Part shown: positions 1 to 9,095 of the stretch, one piece after another | How positions within the stretch are numbered: position 1 is the stretch's first letter | Layout of the letters: each line of letters starts with the position of its first letter | DNA from: an uncultured Pelagibacteraceae bacterium | GTDB lineage: Bacteria > Pseudomonadota > Alphaproteobacteria > Pelagibacterales > Pelagibacteraceae | Length of the DNA stretch: 64,000 nt | Reading direction: 5' to 3' | Assembly: GCA_902603555.1 (NCBI GenBank) | Contig: CACKVD010000001.1 | Location: 1-64,000, forward strand | The notes under the pieces: model-generated | The model's input: the letters and a program-made list of their open reading frames with translations, nothing else | What the model was told of the DNA's origin: nothing | Database searches by the model: none | Program-made: the position numbers and the translations under genes

Positions 1-69
1 TGTAATTAATAACTAATATTAATAATTTTTTTAGTTTAATTTGAACAGAATCATGTATCAGCTTTAAAT

Positions 70-369
70 ATGTTCAAAAAAATTTTTTATTTTTCTTTAT
101 TATTTTTTCTCTCAAATTGCTCAGCTCCGGGTACAGCATTTTTAGGACCTATATTTACAGGTGCTAAAACTGGCAGTGTTTATCAGGCTTCATTATCTTA
201 TAGTACAGGTAAAATTCTTGATGAAGTTAAGCAAAGCGAATTTTTTTTAAAACCTGAGCGAAAAACACTAAATACAAAATTTATTAGTAAAGACCCAGTA
301 ATACTTTTGTCTTATGTTGTTGATAGCATTGAAATTTCTGATGTTATAGAGCCAGAACCCTTACCATAA
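70..369 (+). CDS. small predicted lipoprotein, function unknown
   Basis: A 99-residue protein with a basic N-terminus, a hydrophobic stretch (about residues 5-15) and a lipobox-like LSNC with Cys17 as likely lipidation site, so probably a periplasmic or outer-membrane lipoprotein. The mature part begins with a Gly/Ala/Thr-rich segment (GTAFLGPIFTGAKTGSVYQA) that could insert in or lie against a membrane, followed by a short polar tail. I recognise no family. The codon use and A/T-rich base composition match the neighbours. It is upstream of, and convergent with, the permease gene on the other strand. Confidence 0.6.
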   Translation: MFKKIFYFSLLFFLSNCSAPGTAFLGPIFTGAKTGSVYQASLSYSTGKILDEVKQSEFFLKPERKTLNTKFISKDPVILLSYVVDSIEISDVIEPEPLP

Positions 370-438
370 TTTAATAATAACAATTTTCAATTATTACGAG
401 TTTTTAAAAAAATTGAGAATCGTTTAAGATATTATTAA

Positions 439-466
439 GGGTGGTAGAGGGAGACTGAAACCACCC
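439..466. other. GC-rich hairpin between convergent genes
   Basis: A perfect 7-bp inverted repeat (GGGTGGT at 439-445, ACCACCC at 460-466) encloses a 14-nt purine-rich loop. It stands out from surrounding A/T-rich DNA and lies between the lipoprotein gene and the convergent permease gene. It is probably a bidirectional transcription stop, but neither side carries a clean T-run; the minus strand continues TTAATAATAT. A small RNA element is the alternative. Confidence 0.4.
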
Positions 467-474
467 CGCCTTCC

Positions 475-1260
475 TTAAAGTTTTATATATTCTAATAAAA
501 ATTTGATAGCAATTATTAGAAGAAATACTCCAAAATATTTACTTATTTTATTTTTATCAATTTTATGGACTGTCCTTGCGCCTAATCTAGCCATAAGAGT
601 TGTTATTGGTATAAATATCAGGAAAGCTGGGACATTTAAAAACCCTACGCTTAATGGTAAATTAGTTTTGAGAAAACTACCTGTGATTAAAAAACCTATT
701 GCTCCAAACAAAGCAATCAAAAAACCTATTGCTGCAGCACTTCCAATAGCCTTATTGATTGAATACCCAAAAAACTTCAAAATCGGCACATTCATTATAG
801 CTCCACCTATTCCCATTGGTGCTGAAATAAATCCAACTAGGATTCCTAAGATAATCTTTAAATGTAATTTAATCTTAATTATTGCATTAGCATCTTTTTC
901 TTTAAGCAAAAGCAAATAAATTCCCAAAAAAAATATTATAATTGAAAAGAATAATACTAGAGATTTTGTTTTTAAAGATGCTGCAAAAATTGTTCCAATA
1001 ATTACACCAAGTATTACATAGATTCCATAACTTTTAACAATATCAAAATCTACAGCTTTAAATTTGTGATGAGTTAGAACTGAGACTATTGAAGTTGGAA
1101 TTATTATAGCAAATGAAGTTCCAACTGCTAGATGCATTAAGTATTGTTGGTCAATCCCTAAGGAACTAAAGATATAATAAAGAAAAGGTACTGTAATTAA
1201 TCCACCACCAATACCAAATAATCCTGCAACAAAACCAACAGGAATAGCTGTAAATGCCAT
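475..1260 (-). CDS. TauE/SafE-family anion permease (probable sulfite exporter)
   Basis: A 261-residue polytopic membrane protein with about eight hydrophobic segments and the two duplicated Gly-rich family motifs: GFVAGLFGIGGGLITVPFL (about residues 8-26) and GFISAPMGIGGAIMNVPIL (about 139-157). This repeat with GIGG is diagnostic for the TauE/SafE (DUF81) family. Family members export sulfite, sulfoacetate or related organosulfur anions. Sulfite export would suit the taurine/sulfonate genes at 27.7-38.4 kb, but the gene lies some 27 kb away, so the substrate is inferred. It is the last gene of a minus-strand run after dusA. Confidence 0.85.
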   Translation of the reverse strand: MAFTAIPVGFVAGLFGIGGGLITVPFLYYIFSSLGIDQQYLMHLAVGTSFAIIIPTSIVSVLTHHKFKAVDFDIVKSYGIYVILGVIIGTIFAASLKTKSLVLFFSIIIFFLGIYLLLLKEKDANAIIKIKLHLKIILGILVGFISAPMGIGGAIMNVPILKFFGYSINKAIGSAAAIGFLIALFGAIGFLITGSFLKTNLPLSVGFLNVPAFLIFIPITTLMARLGARTVHKIDKNKISKYFGVFLLIIAIKFLLEYIKL

Positions 1261-1300
1261 AAGAAGAATGAAATAAGTATATTCGTTTCCTAAAATAGTA

Positions 1301-2293
1301 TTAAGCAGATTGACCTACACTTGCATCAATATTATTGAATTTAATTTTATCCATGATGTGATCTATCTTTTTAATATCTGCATCACGAACACACATGTTT
1401 TCACTTAAATACCTTTTCCAATAACTTGCTCCTGTTTGACCATGAAATAGACCAAGAGTATGTCTCATAATTTGATTCAATCGCGTACCTTTTTTAAGCT
1501 CATCTTTAATATAAGGAATTAACTTTTCAATTACATCTTGTCTACTTAAAACATCATTATTGTTAAAAATTTGCTGTTCTATATCTGCTAATAAATATGG
1601 AGTATGATATGCGGCCCTACCTATCATAACACCATCTATTTTTTTTAGTTGCAACTGTGCTTCTTCGACACTGGTAATACCTCCATTTAAAATAATTTCT
1701 TCATTAGGGAAATCTTCTTTAAGTTTATATACATATTCATATTTAAGAGGTGGTATATTTAAATTTTGTTTTGGTGTAAATTTACCTAGCATTGCTTTTC
1801 TTGCATGAATAATAAAAGTTTTAACCCCAGTTGATTTTAATTTTGAAATAAAATTATGTAAATTCTCATAATTTTCTACATTATCGTATCCAATTCTAGT
1901 TTTAATTGTTACCGGTAATTTTGTTTGTGATTGCATTTCACTGAGACAATCTGCTACTAAATTTGGTTCTTTCATTAAACACGCACCAAATTTATTTTTC
2001 TCTACTTTTTTACTTGGACAGCCTAAATTCAAATTTATTTCATCATATCCAAAATCTTCACCAATTTTTGTTGCTTTTCCTAAAAGCTTTGGTGAAGATC
2101 CACCCAATTGTAGCGCAACAGGTTTTTCATTTATATTAAATTCTAATAATTTTTTTTTATCACCTCTGTTGATCGCTTCATCAACAATCATTTCTGTATA
2201 TAAAAGAGTGTTTTTGGATATCAATCTTAAAAAAAAACGTTCATGTCTATCTGTGCAATCCATCATAGGTGCAACTGAAACTTTCCTCTGCAT
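1301..2293 (-). CDS. dusA: tRNA-dihydrouridine(20/20a) synthase DusA
   Basis: A 330-residue FMN enzyme that reduces uridine in the D-loop of tRNA. Visible motifs: N-terminal APMMDCTDRHERFFLR, the NLNLGCPSKKV block, the catalytic cysteine in GACLM, HARKAML, and the phosphate-binding ILNGGI and DGVMIGRAAYHTPYLL near the end of a TIM barrel. The Asp-Arg-His start of the barrel and the C-terminal helical domain with RHTLGLFHGQTGA match DusA rather than DusB or DusC. Length is normal. It follows rpoZ by 22 bases on the same strand. Confidence 0.95.
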   Translation of the reverse strand: MQRKVSVAPMMDCTDRHERFFLRLISKNTLLYTEMIVDEAINRGDKKKLLEFNINEKPVALQLGGSSPKLLGKATKIGEDFGYDEINLNLGCPSKKVEKNKFGACLMKEPNLVADCLSEMQSQTKLPVTIKTRIGYDNVENYENLHNFISKLKSTGVKTFIIHARKAMLGKFTPKQNLNIPPLKYEYVYKLKEDFPNEEIILNGGITSVEEAQLQLKKIDGVMIGRAAYHTPYLLADIEQQIFNNNDVLSRQDVIEKLIPYIKDELKKGTRLNQIMRHTLGLFHGQTGASYWKRYLSENMCVRDADIKKIDHIMDKIKFNNIDASVGQSA

Positions 2294-2315
2294 GAAGTAA
2301 CTTTATATTATTTTT

Positions 2316-2855
2316 TTAAGAGTTTGAAGGCTCTGAATCATCAGAGTTATTATTTAATTCCTGATTTTCACTTTCTGAAACTTCTTCCAAAGAAACTTCA
2401 TCACCTTGATCTGTTTCTGAGGTATCTGCAACTGAGGTCTCTACATCTGGTTGAGCAGTCTGAGATAACTCAGCTAAATCTTCTTTTGATACTTGAATTT
2501 TTTCTGGTGCCTTTCTAGCTCTTTTAGATGGCAAAATCGGCATACCACTTTTAGAAATTTCTCCTTTATATAAGCTTTCAAAGTCATCACCAACATCTTC
2601 GTCTGCCTCGGTTCCATCATCTACTTGTTCGACATGTTTTCTTAACTTATAAACAGCACTTTCTGTAAGATCTGGAACTTTAATATTTTCCTCAGCAATT
2701 TCTCTCAAAGCAATTACTGTATTTTTATCATTATCTCTATCCAGTGTGGGTTCCACTCCTGAGTTAAGTTGGGTAGCTCTTTCTTTCGCAACTAAAACTA
2801 ACTCATAGGGACTTTCAACCTTATCAACACAATCTTCTACTGTAACTCTTGCCAT
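2316..2855 (-). CDS. rpoZ: RNA polymerase omega subunit with acidic C-terminal extension
   Basis: The N-terminal roughly 75 residues are a standard alphaproteobacterial omega subunit: [20 protein letters not shown], then [16 protein letters not shown]. Omega helps fold and assemble the beta-prime subunit. Beyond the core is an approximately 100-residue, low-complexity, strongly acidic tail (Glu/Asp/Ser/Gln-rich, ending [12 protein letters not shown]), giving 179 residues against 90-130 in most relatives. A basic KRARKAPEK patch lies between core and tail. The tail is probably disordered. The neighbours are dusA and a divergent-function MFS gene. Confidence 0.93.
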   Translation of the reverse strand: MARVTVEDCVDKVESPYELVLVAKERATQLNSGVEPTLDRDNDKNTVIALREIAEENIKVPDLTESAVYKLRKHVEQVDDGTEADEDVGDDFESLYKGEISKSGMPILPSKRARKAPEKIQVSKEDLAELSQTAQPDVETSVADTSETDQGDEVSLEEVSESENQELNNNSDDSEPSNS

Positions 2856-2899
2856 GCGCAGTATCTATACAGTGAACTTAAAAAAATCAAGGAGATTTT

Positions 2900-4108
2900 T
2901 TAAATATATTGTGGATTGAGCTTATTTCTTACAAAAAATAACAAGATTAAAGAGATCAAAATATAAATAAATGATACCATAGCAATTTGCTCAATAGAAA
3001 AACCTCTATCTATCAAAAAACCAAATAAAGCTGTTCCAAAAGCAGTAGAAAAAACCATTAAAGCTGTGGTTAAAGCTTTGATAGATCCAATAAATTTTAC
3101 CCCATAAATTTCAGCCCATGTTGATGAACCTAAAACATTAGCTAAACCATTTGAAATACCTACTAAGCCAAGAAAAATAAAAGAGGTAATTGGATTATCA
3201 AAGTAAAATAAAACTGATGTAGAAAACAACAAGGGTATATTCATAAAAATTAAAAGTTTTCTACTGGTAAATTTATCAATTAAAAAACCAGATCCTAATA
3301 GAGTTACAACAGATAATATTGAATAAACCATAAATGATTGAGCAATGACAAAAGAACCCCATTCTTTAGCTTCAGTAATAAAAGATTGATAAACAAATAC
3401 ACCAGTTGCAATCCATGGCATTGCCAGCATATTTAAACAAATGATATAAAATCTGTAATCTTTAATTACTTCAATTCTTTTCCATTGTTTGATTTCTTTT
3501 ATCTCAGAATTGTTTGAGTCTATTTGTTCTCTTGTATCAAAATTTAATTTCTTAATTAAAAAAGATGAGGCCAATGGTAAAAAAATTAAGATTAAAATAG
3601 ATATAAATATCCAAATATTTTGCCAAGCGGTGATTGTAAGTAAGTAAACGATTAATACTGGTAAAATAAATTCTGCTGTTGAAAGACCAAACCATCCAGC
3701 ACTAAGAGCTTTACCTCTTGATTTAGTAAAATATCTAGCAATAGTTGTTGTAGCAGTATGGGACATCAAACCTTGACCAGAAAATCGCATTAAAAAAATT
3801 GCAATAAATAAAAAGGTAACTGAAGAAATTTTTGAAAAGAAAAAACAAGAAAAAGAAAGAAGTAAAGTTACATAAAAAGCAAATTTAAAAATATTAATAT
3901 CATCAATTTTTTTTCCAACCCAAATTAAAAGAAAACTACTTAATAATGTTGCTGAGGCGTAGATTGAGCCAAATTGTCCATGAGTAATAGAAAGTGTTTC
4001 TCTTATGCTAGAATTAAACAAACCAAGAAAAAAACTCTGTCCAAAGCTAGAAAAAAATGTAAAAATAAAACCAAATATAATTACTTTTAAACTTAAACTA
4101 CTAAACAT
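2900..4108 (-). CDS. major facilitator superfamily transporter
   Basis: A 402-residue protein with 12 predicted membrane helices in two six-helix halves and a charged central loop (about residues 185-215). The family loop between helices 2 and 3 is recognisable as WVGKKIDD, and FLIDKFTSRKLL is its counterpart in the second half. The overall pattern resembles the oxalate/monocarboxylate-type MFS carriers, but I cannot assign a substrate. It starts 8 bases from, and divergent to, the hydroxyacid dehydrogenase at 4117, so the two may share a regulatory region of almost no length. Confidence 0.8.
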   Translation of the reverse strand: MFSSLSLKVIIFGFIFTFFSSFGQSFFLGLFNSSIRETLSITHGQFGSIYASATLLSSFLLIWVGKKIDDINIFKFAFYVTLLLSFSCFFFSKISSVTFLFIAIFLMRFSGQGLMSHTATTTIARYFTKSRGKALSAGWFGLSTAEFILPVLIVYLLTITAWQNIWIFISILILIFLPLASSFLIKKLNFDTREQIDSNNSEIKEIKQWKRIEVIKDYRFYIICLNMLAMPWIATGVFVYQSFITEAKEWGSFVIAQSFMVYSILSVVTLLGSGFLIDKFTSRKLLIFMNIPLLFSTSVLFYFDNPITSFIFLGLVGISNGLANVLGSSTWAEIYGVKFIGSIKALTTALMVFSTAFGTALFGFLIDRGFSIEQIAMVSFIYILISLILLFFVRNKLNPQYI

Positions 4109-4116
4109 AAAAAATT

Positions 4117-4986
4117 ATGAGTTGTAATGTTGCTTTCATAGGTCTTGGTGTCATGGGTTATCCAATGGCTGGTTATATATCAAAAGGTGGTCACAATGTA
4201 ACTGTTTTTAACAGAACAAAATCTAAAGCAGAAAAATGGATTAAAGAATACAAAGGCAAAATAGCAGAAACTCCTGCTGAAGCTGCAAAAGATGCAGAGT
4301 ATGTATTTACATGTGTTGGAAACGATAATGATTTAAGAGAAGTAACATTTGGTGACAATGGCGCTTTTAAAACAATTAAAAAAGGTGCTATCTATATTGA
4401 TAACACCACAGCTTCAGCAACAATTGCTAGAGAAATTTATGAGCACGCGAAGAAAAATGGATTCGGTGCATTAGATGCACCAGTATCTGGTGGGCAAGCT
4501 GGTGCAGAAAATGGTGCACTAACAGTAATGATTGGTGGAGATCAAGCTGATTTTGATAAAGCTCAAGATAAAATTGATTGCTACAGTAAAAAAATGAAAC
4601 TACTTGGTAAGGCCGGTTGTGGACAATTAGCTAAGATGGTTAATCAAATTTGCATAGCAGGATTGGTACAAGGGTTATCTGAAGGAATTAATTTTGGAAT
4701 GAAGGCTGGATTAAACATGGAAGATGTTGTTGAAGTAATTTCAAAAGGTGCTGCTCAGTCTTGGCAAATGGAAAATAGATATAAAACAATGATTGATGAT
4801 AAATTTGATTTTGGTTTTGCAGTTGATTGGATGAGAAAAGATTTAAAGATTGCTATGGATGAAGCTAAAAATAATGGCTCATTGTTACCTGTAACAGAGC
4901 TTGTTGATAAATTTTATGGAGAAGTTCAAGGTTTAGGTGGAAATAGATGGGATACATCAAGTTTAATTAAAAGATTTAGAAAGTAA
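4117..4986 (+). CDS. NAD(P)-dependent beta-hydroxyacid dehydrogenase (3-hydroxyisobutyrate dehydrogenase family)
   Basis: A 289-residue soluble oxidoreductase. The N-terminal Rossmann motif GLGVMGYPMAG (residues 8-18) is followed by the family substrate motif DAPVSGGQAGAENGALTVMIGG (about 121-142) and the catalytic-lysine segment GCGQLAKMVNQ (Lys about 174). The family oxidises or reduces 3-hydroxyisobutyrate, tartronate semialdehyde, succinic semialdehyde or sulfolactaldehyde-like substrates. Sequence alone does not separate these here. It is probably co-transcribed with the flavin split-barrel gene 4 bases downstream. Confidence 0.85.
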   Translation: MSCNVAFIGLGVMGYPMAGYISKGGHNVTVFNRTKSKAEKWIKEYKGKIAETPAEAAKDAEYVFTCVGNDNDLREVTFGDNGAFKTIKKGAIYIDNTTASATIAREIYEHAKKNGFGALDAPVSGGQAGAENGALTVMIGGDQADFDKAQDKIDCYSKKMKLLGKAGCGQLAKMVNQICIAGLVQGLSEGINFGMKAGLNMEDVVEVISKGAAQSWQMENRYKTMIDDKFDFGFAVDWMRKDLKIAMDEAKNNGSLLPVTELVDKFYGEVQGLGGNRWDTSSLIKRFRK

Positions 4987-4989
4987 TGT

Positions 4990-5589
4990 ATGCAGCCAGC
5001 ATACTATGAAAATTTAGAAGAAATTCAAAATAAGTATTGGTCTATGTTAGATGATGCTGTCACCAATAGAGCTTCACCTTTTAGAATTCCTGTCTTTATC
5101 TGTGCTCATCAAGATGAAGTTGATGGTAGAATTGTTGTTTTACGTAAATCAGATAGAGCTAATAACTTATTACAATTTCATACTGATTTAAGATCTCCTA
5201 AAGTAGATATTCTTAAAAAAAATAAAAATGCTTCTCTAGTTTTCTACGATAAAGAAGAAAAAATCCAATTAAGAGTCAAAGTTGATTGTGATGTAAATAA
5301 TCAAAATTCTACTACAGAAGAATCTTGGAAAAAAACTCAACACATAAGTAGAAGATGTTATTTGACTGATAGTCCTCCTGGAACTGCATCAAAAAATCCA
5401 ACTTCTGGAATGATATCTAAATTAGAGGATTTTGATTATACAATGGAACAAAGCGAAGAAGGTTATAAAAATTTTACAGTTATTAAATGTAAAATTAAAT
5501 CCATTGAATGGCTATATCTTGCAGCTAAAGGACATCGAAGAGCAAAGTTTGATTTAGAAGCTAATAAAAATGCTTGGTTAGTCCCTTAA
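4990..5589 (+). CDS. pyridoxamine 5'-phosphate oxidase-family flavin-binding protein
   Basis: A 199-residue protein with the FMN-binding split-barrel pattern: a strand-rich N-terminal half containing GRIVVLRKSDRANNLLQF and TDLRSPKVDIL, and a C-terminal IEWLYLAAKGHRRAKF typical of the PNPOx-like group that ends in a basic motif. The classical PdxH C-terminus (RLxPxxxE-type) is absent, so a true pyridoxal phosphate synthase role is uncertain; related heme-degrading or flavin reductase functions are possible. It sits directly behind the hydroxyacid dehydrogenase gene and converges on the small membrane-protein gene. Confidence 0.72.
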   Translation: MQPAYYENLEEIQNKYWSMLDDAVTNRASPFRIPVFICAHQDEVDGRIVVLRKSDRANNLLQFHTDLRSPKVDILKKNKNASLVFYDKEEKIQLRVKVDCDVNNQNSTTEESWKKTQHISRRCYLTDSPPGTASKNPTSGMISKLEDFDYTMEQSEEGYKNFTVIKCKIKSIEWLYLAAKGHRRAKFDLEANKNAWLVP

Positions 5590-5607
5590 AAATTAATTAC
5601 GAATGTT

Positions 5608-5940
5608 CTAAAACTTACCTGTTATTATTTCATAGGCGAAAAAAATTAAACTTAAAGCATTAACGCCACAATAAACATATGTTAAATATCCCCAAACAGG
5701 GCTGAGTTTTTTTTGTTCTTTATCTTTTATATATTTTTCCCCACAACTAGCTAATTGAACTAATATTGCTGCTGAAAATAAAAAGACTGGTATAAAAACC
5801 CAGTTACCCAAGAAAGCAGAAAGAAATCCTCCTGCAAAATTAAGAATAAACAATCCAACTACACCAAACAACCAAAAAGCAGTTGCTAAGTCTAGATTGC
5901 CATCATTAAATCTTTCAAATACATCTTTTTGTTCAGCCAT
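5608..5940 (-). CDS. small integral membrane protein, function unknown
   Basis: A 110-residue protein with three predicted membrane helices (about residues 20-42, 46-64 and 82-106). A conserved-looking CGEKYIKDKEQKKLSPVWGY loop lies before the third helix. It contains no motif I recognise. It starts 14 bases downstream of the hexapeptide-protein gene on the same strand and is likely co-transcribed with it. Confidence 0.6.
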   Translation of the reverse strand: MAEQKDVFERFNDGNLDLATAFWLFGVVGLFILNFAGGFLSAFLGNWVFIPVFLFSAAILVQLASCGEKYIKDKEQKKLSPVWGYLTYVYCGVNALSLIFFAYEIITGKF

Positions 5941-5954
5941 AACGGGTCCTTTAA

Positions 5955-6467
5955 TTAAAAAATTGATTTAGAGTATCTTTTCCAATTTTCTTGATAATGT
6001 CTAGTATTTTCTATAACAGCTTTTTTTTCTTCTTCTGTAACTTCTCTCACAACTTTGCCTGGTGAACCTATTACTAATGAGTTGTCTGGTATCTCTTTAT
6101 TTTCTGTAATTAAGGCTTTTGCACCAATGATACAATTTTTTCCAATCTTAGCATTATTTAGAATCACTGCACCAATTCCAATTAAACTGTTGTCACCTAT
6201 CGTACATCCATGAAGCATAACCATATGTCCAACGGTTACATTTTTTCCTATCTTTAATGGATAACCAGGATCAGTATGCAATACACTTCCATCTTGAACG
6301 TTAGACCCCTCGCCTATGTGGATATTTTCAATATCTCCTCTTAAGGTTGCATTAAACCAAATACTGGAATTCTTTTCTAAAGTAACATCACCTATTATAG
6401 TTGCATTAGGAGCCACCCAATTTTCGCCAGAGTTTTTTGGTTTTTTATCTTTTAAATCGTAAAACAT
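5955..6467 (-). CDS. gamma-carbonic-anhydrase-like hexapeptide-repeat protein
   Basis: A 170-residue left-handed beta-helix protein. Hexapeptide repeats run through residues 20-130, e.g. [15 protein letters not shown] and [14 protein letters not shown]. The putative metal ligands of gamma-class carbonic anhydrases are present: LHTDPG, and GHMVMLHGC with two histidines five apart. The protein ends in a C-terminal helix that packs on the trimer. Relatives include YrdA, PaaY and CaiE. Carbonic anhydrase activity is plausible but often weak or absent in this group. The start codon is only 20 bases from the divergent redoxin gene at 6488. Confidence 0.85.
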   Translation of the reverse strand: MFYDLKDKKPKNSGENWVAPNATIIGDVTLEKNSSIWFNATLRGDIENIHIGEGSNVQDGSVLHTDPGYPLKIGKNVTVGHMVMLHGCTIGDNSLIGIGAVILNNAKIGKNCIIGAKALITENKEIPDNSLVIGSPGKVVREVTEEEKKAVIENTRHYQENWKRYSKSIF

Positions 6468-6487
6468 AATTTATATATTATTACATT

Positions 6488-7039
6488 ATGCCAATACAAA
6501 CTCCAATATGTGATTTCGGCCAAAAGGCTCATGACTTTCAACTAAAATCTACTGATAATAAAATTATTTCTTTAAATGATATTAAGGGTGAAAATGGAAC
6601 TTTGATAATGTTTATCTGTAATCATTGCCCATATGTAAAAGCTGTTACAAAAGATATTGTTGAAGATTGCAATGAATTAAAAAAAATTGGAATTAACTCA
6701 GTGGCCATTTGTGCTAATGATGCTGAAAATTATCCTGAAGATTCTTTTGAGAATATGATTGAATTTGCTAAAAAAAATCAATTTGGTTTCCCTTATTTAA
6801 ATGATGAAACACAAGAGATTGCCAAAACATATGATGCAGTATGTACGCCTGATTTTTTTGGTTATAATAAAGATTTAGAGCTTCAATATAGAGGAAGATT
6901 ACGAGAACTTAAAAATTTAGTACCAGTAAGAAGTGGTGAAAGTGATCTTCTTGTAGCTATGAAACAAATAGCTAAAACTGGTAAGGGACCTGAAAACCAA
7001 ACTCCAAGTGCTGGTTGTGGCATTAAGTGGAAACAATAA
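6488..7039 (+). CDS. peroxiredoxin-like / thioredoxin-fold protein (PRX_like1 group)
   Basis: A 183-residue protein of the AhpC/TSA-redoxin fold. The signature is MFICNHCPYVKA (about residues 38-49), a one-cysteine NHCP active-site variant typical of the PRX_like1 subgroup, followed by AICANDAENYPEDS and the cis-Pro region TPDFFGYNKD. A Gly-rich CGIKWK ending with a second cysteine is also characteristic. No signal peptide is visible, so it is cytoplasmic. The role is presumably thiol redox or peroxide handling. It is followed after 3 bases by the glycosyltransferase gene. Confidence 0.82.
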   Translation: MPIQTPICDFGQKAHDFQLKSTDNKIISLNDIKGENGTLIMFICNHCPYVKAVTKDIVEDCNELKKIGINSVAICANDAENYPEDSFENMIEFAKKNQFGFPYLNDETQEIAKTYDAVCTPDFFGYNKDLELQYRGRLRELKNLVPVRSGESDLLVAMKQIAKTGKGPENQTPSAGCGIKWKQ

Positions 7040-7042
7040 TTA

Positions 7043-8125
7043 ATGTATTTAATAGTAACTAGAGCCTTTCCACCAGAATTAGGTGGTATGCAAAGTCTTA
7101 TGTGGGGTCTTACTAAAGAAATGTCTAAAAACTTTATGATTAAAGTTTTCGCAGATTATCAAGAAAATCATAAAGAGTTTGATAATAAAGAAAATTTTTC
7201 AATTGAAAGAGTTGGTGGTATAAAATTTCTTCGAAAAATTAGAAAAGCTCAATTAGTAAATGAATTTTTAAAGGAAAATAAAGTACAAGGTATAATTGCT
7301 GATCACTGGAAAAGTCTGGAATTAATCAATACTGATAAAAAAAAATATTGTTTAATCCATGGAAAAGAAATTAATCATCCAAAGGGAAGTTCTTTAAACA
7401 AAAGAGTAATTAAAGTTTTGAACAATGTTGAAAAAGTAATTGCTAACTCTGAATATACTAAAAATTTAGCAATTAATAATGGAGTTGATAAAGAAAAGGT
7501 AATTGTAATTAATCCTGGAGTTGACCCTGTTCAAGAATTAAATAAAAAATCATTAGAAAAAGTTGAAAGCTTACTTAAAACAAAATCACCAAGATTAATT
7601 ACAGTTTCAAGATTTGATAAAAGAAAAAATCATGAAAAAATAGTAATGGCTCTTAGAAATCTAAAACAAATATACCCTGACATAGTTTATATTTGTATTG
7701 GTTATGGTGATGAGGAAGAAAATATTAAAAATTTAGTAAAAGAACTTAATCTTAATTCTCAAGTTATGTTTTTTAAAGATATCAGTAGTGAATTAAAAAA
7801 TTCTTTAATAGCAAAGTCTAATATTTTTGTTATGCCTTCAATTATTCACAAAACATCTGTAGAGGGTTTTGGAATAGCTTATGTGGAAGCTGCTCAATAT
7901 GGTATTCCTTCGCTTGGAGGAAAAGATGGTGGTGCACCAGATGCAATCAGTCATGATAAGACAGGTTTAATTTGTGATGGAAACGATTTAGATGATATTT
8001 ATTCATCATTAAATTCAATGATTGAAAACAAAAAATATAATGTGCTTGGTAAAAATGCTAAAGAATATGTTTCTAAGTTTCAGTGGAACAAAATTATTGA
8101 TGAGTATAAAAAAATTCTAAACTAA
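7043..8125 (+). CDS. glycosyltransferase family 4 (GT-B fold)
   Basis: A 360-residue protein starting YLIVTRAFPPELGGMQSLMW, the N-terminal acceptor-domain motif of GT4 enzymes with the PPExGG loop. The C-terminal nucleotide-sugar domain contains LITVSRFDKRKNHEKIV (about 184-200), YICIGYGDEE, and the EX7E-like element around SVEGFGIAYVEAAQYG (about 273-288). It probably adds a sugar to surface polysaccharide or lipid carrier; donor and acceptor are unknown. The 3' end overlaps the convergent GT9 gene by 4 bases. Confidence 0.88.
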   Translation: MYLIVTRAFPPELGGMQSLMWGLTKEMSKNFMIKVFADYQENHKEFDNKENFSIERVGGIKFLRKIRKAQLVNEFLKENKVQGIIADHWKSLELINTDKKKYCLIHGKEINHPKGSSLNKRVIKVLNNVEKVIANSEYTKNLAINNGVDKEKVIVINPGVDPVQELNKKSLEKVESLLKTKSPRLITVSRFDKRKNHEKIVMALRNLKQIYPDIVYICIGYGDEEENIKNLVKELNLNSQVMFFKDISSELKNSLIAKSNIFVMPSIIHKTSVEGFGIAYVEAAQYGIPSLGGKDGGAPDAISHDKTGLICDGNDLDDIYSSLNSMIENKKYNVLGKNAKEYVSKFQWNKIIDEYKKILN

Positions 8126-9063
8126 GATAAATTTTTAGTTAACCTTTCAAATACCTTTTCTGCACTTAAATTATTAAGATCTGCTACTTCAATAGCTTTG
8201 AAGTTTTCCCTTTGAATACTAACTTTATATGGTGTTGTATGTTTGCCGAATAATGTAAGACCACTGGCTCCAACATTTGCCGCAATATGTGCCGGACCAG
8301 TATCATTAGCTACAATAAATGAACTATCTTTTATTAAACATGTTAACTGAGAAATATTTAATGCTCTTCCATTGTCTAGCAAAGCTAATGCATTTATATC
8401 TTTTGCATCATTGATTTCTGAAGGTCCTGGTGCCGTTACAATTTTATATTCATTACCATATTTATTTGAAATTAACTCAATGAGTTTTTTGTAATAAGGC
8501 CATCTTTTTATTTTTAAATGAGGTGAACAAAAAGGAAATAATAAAATATATTTGTTAAACTTATAAAAATTTTTAATTTCACTAATGTCTGTAGAAGCCC
8601 AACTAAAATCTGGCTTCATAGTGTTTGAAGTATTTAAGCCAGACTCTTTTAATTGATAATCAAATCTTTCTAGCACTGAAATTTTATCAAATTCCTCTTT
8701 GTTTTTATCTAATGGCAATGTTGTAACTGAACTAGACCAAACTATTTTATCAGCTTTTGGAAAAAGAATATTTTTATAAAAATTAGTTCTCGAGGAATTT
8801 TGAAGATCAAAAACTTTTGAGAATCGATGTTTCTTTAGCTTTCTCATTAGAAAATATAAATAAATAAGATTATATCTAGGTAATCTTTTGTCTAAAATTA
8901 CCTCATGAATAAAAGGGTTCTTTTTAAATAAATCAAAATAAGGTTTGGTTGTTAGTAGATATATTTGATCATTTTTATGATTTTCAGATATATCTTGAAT
9001 TGCACCACACGCTTGCGTTATATCTCCTAAAGATCCGTGTTTAATAATTAAAATATTAGACAT
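8122..9063 (-). CDS. glycosyltransferase family 9 (heptosyltransferase-like)
   Basis: A 313-residue GT9 member with N-terminal ILIIKHGSLGDITQACGAIQDI (residues 4-25), the ADP-heptose:LPS heptosyltransferase opening. The central YILLFPFCSPHLKIKRWPYYKKLI segment and C-terminal FIVANDTGPAHIAANVGASGLTLFG (about 254-278) form the nucleotide-sugar site. Such enzymes extend the lipopolysaccharide inner core, but the exact sugar is not determined. It is divergent from the DUF6165 gene with a 32-base gap. Confidence 0.87.
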   Translation of the reverse strand: MSNILIIKHGSLGDITQACGAIQDISENHKNDQIYLLTTKPYFDLFKKNPFIHEVILDKRLPRYNLIYLYFLMRKLKKHRFSKVFDLQNSSRTNFYKNILFPKADKIVWSSSVTTLPLDKNKEEFDKISVLERFDYQLKESGLNTSNTMKPDFSWASTDISEIKNFYKFNKYILLFPFCSPHLKIKRWPYYKKLIELISNKYGNEYKIVTAPGPSEINDAKDINALALLDNGRALNISQLTCLIKDSSFIVANDTGPAHIAANVGASGLTLFGKHTTPYKVSIQRENFKAIEVADLNNLSAEKVFERLTKNLS

Positions 9064-9095
9064 ATTTAAAACAAGATAGCACAGTATTAAATTTT

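Noticed and set aside
503..919. A 138-residue open frame on the plus strand inside the TauE-like gene
   Set aside because: It is the antisense shadow of the permease coding sequence; low-complexity Ile/Lys/Pro composition and no ribosome site.
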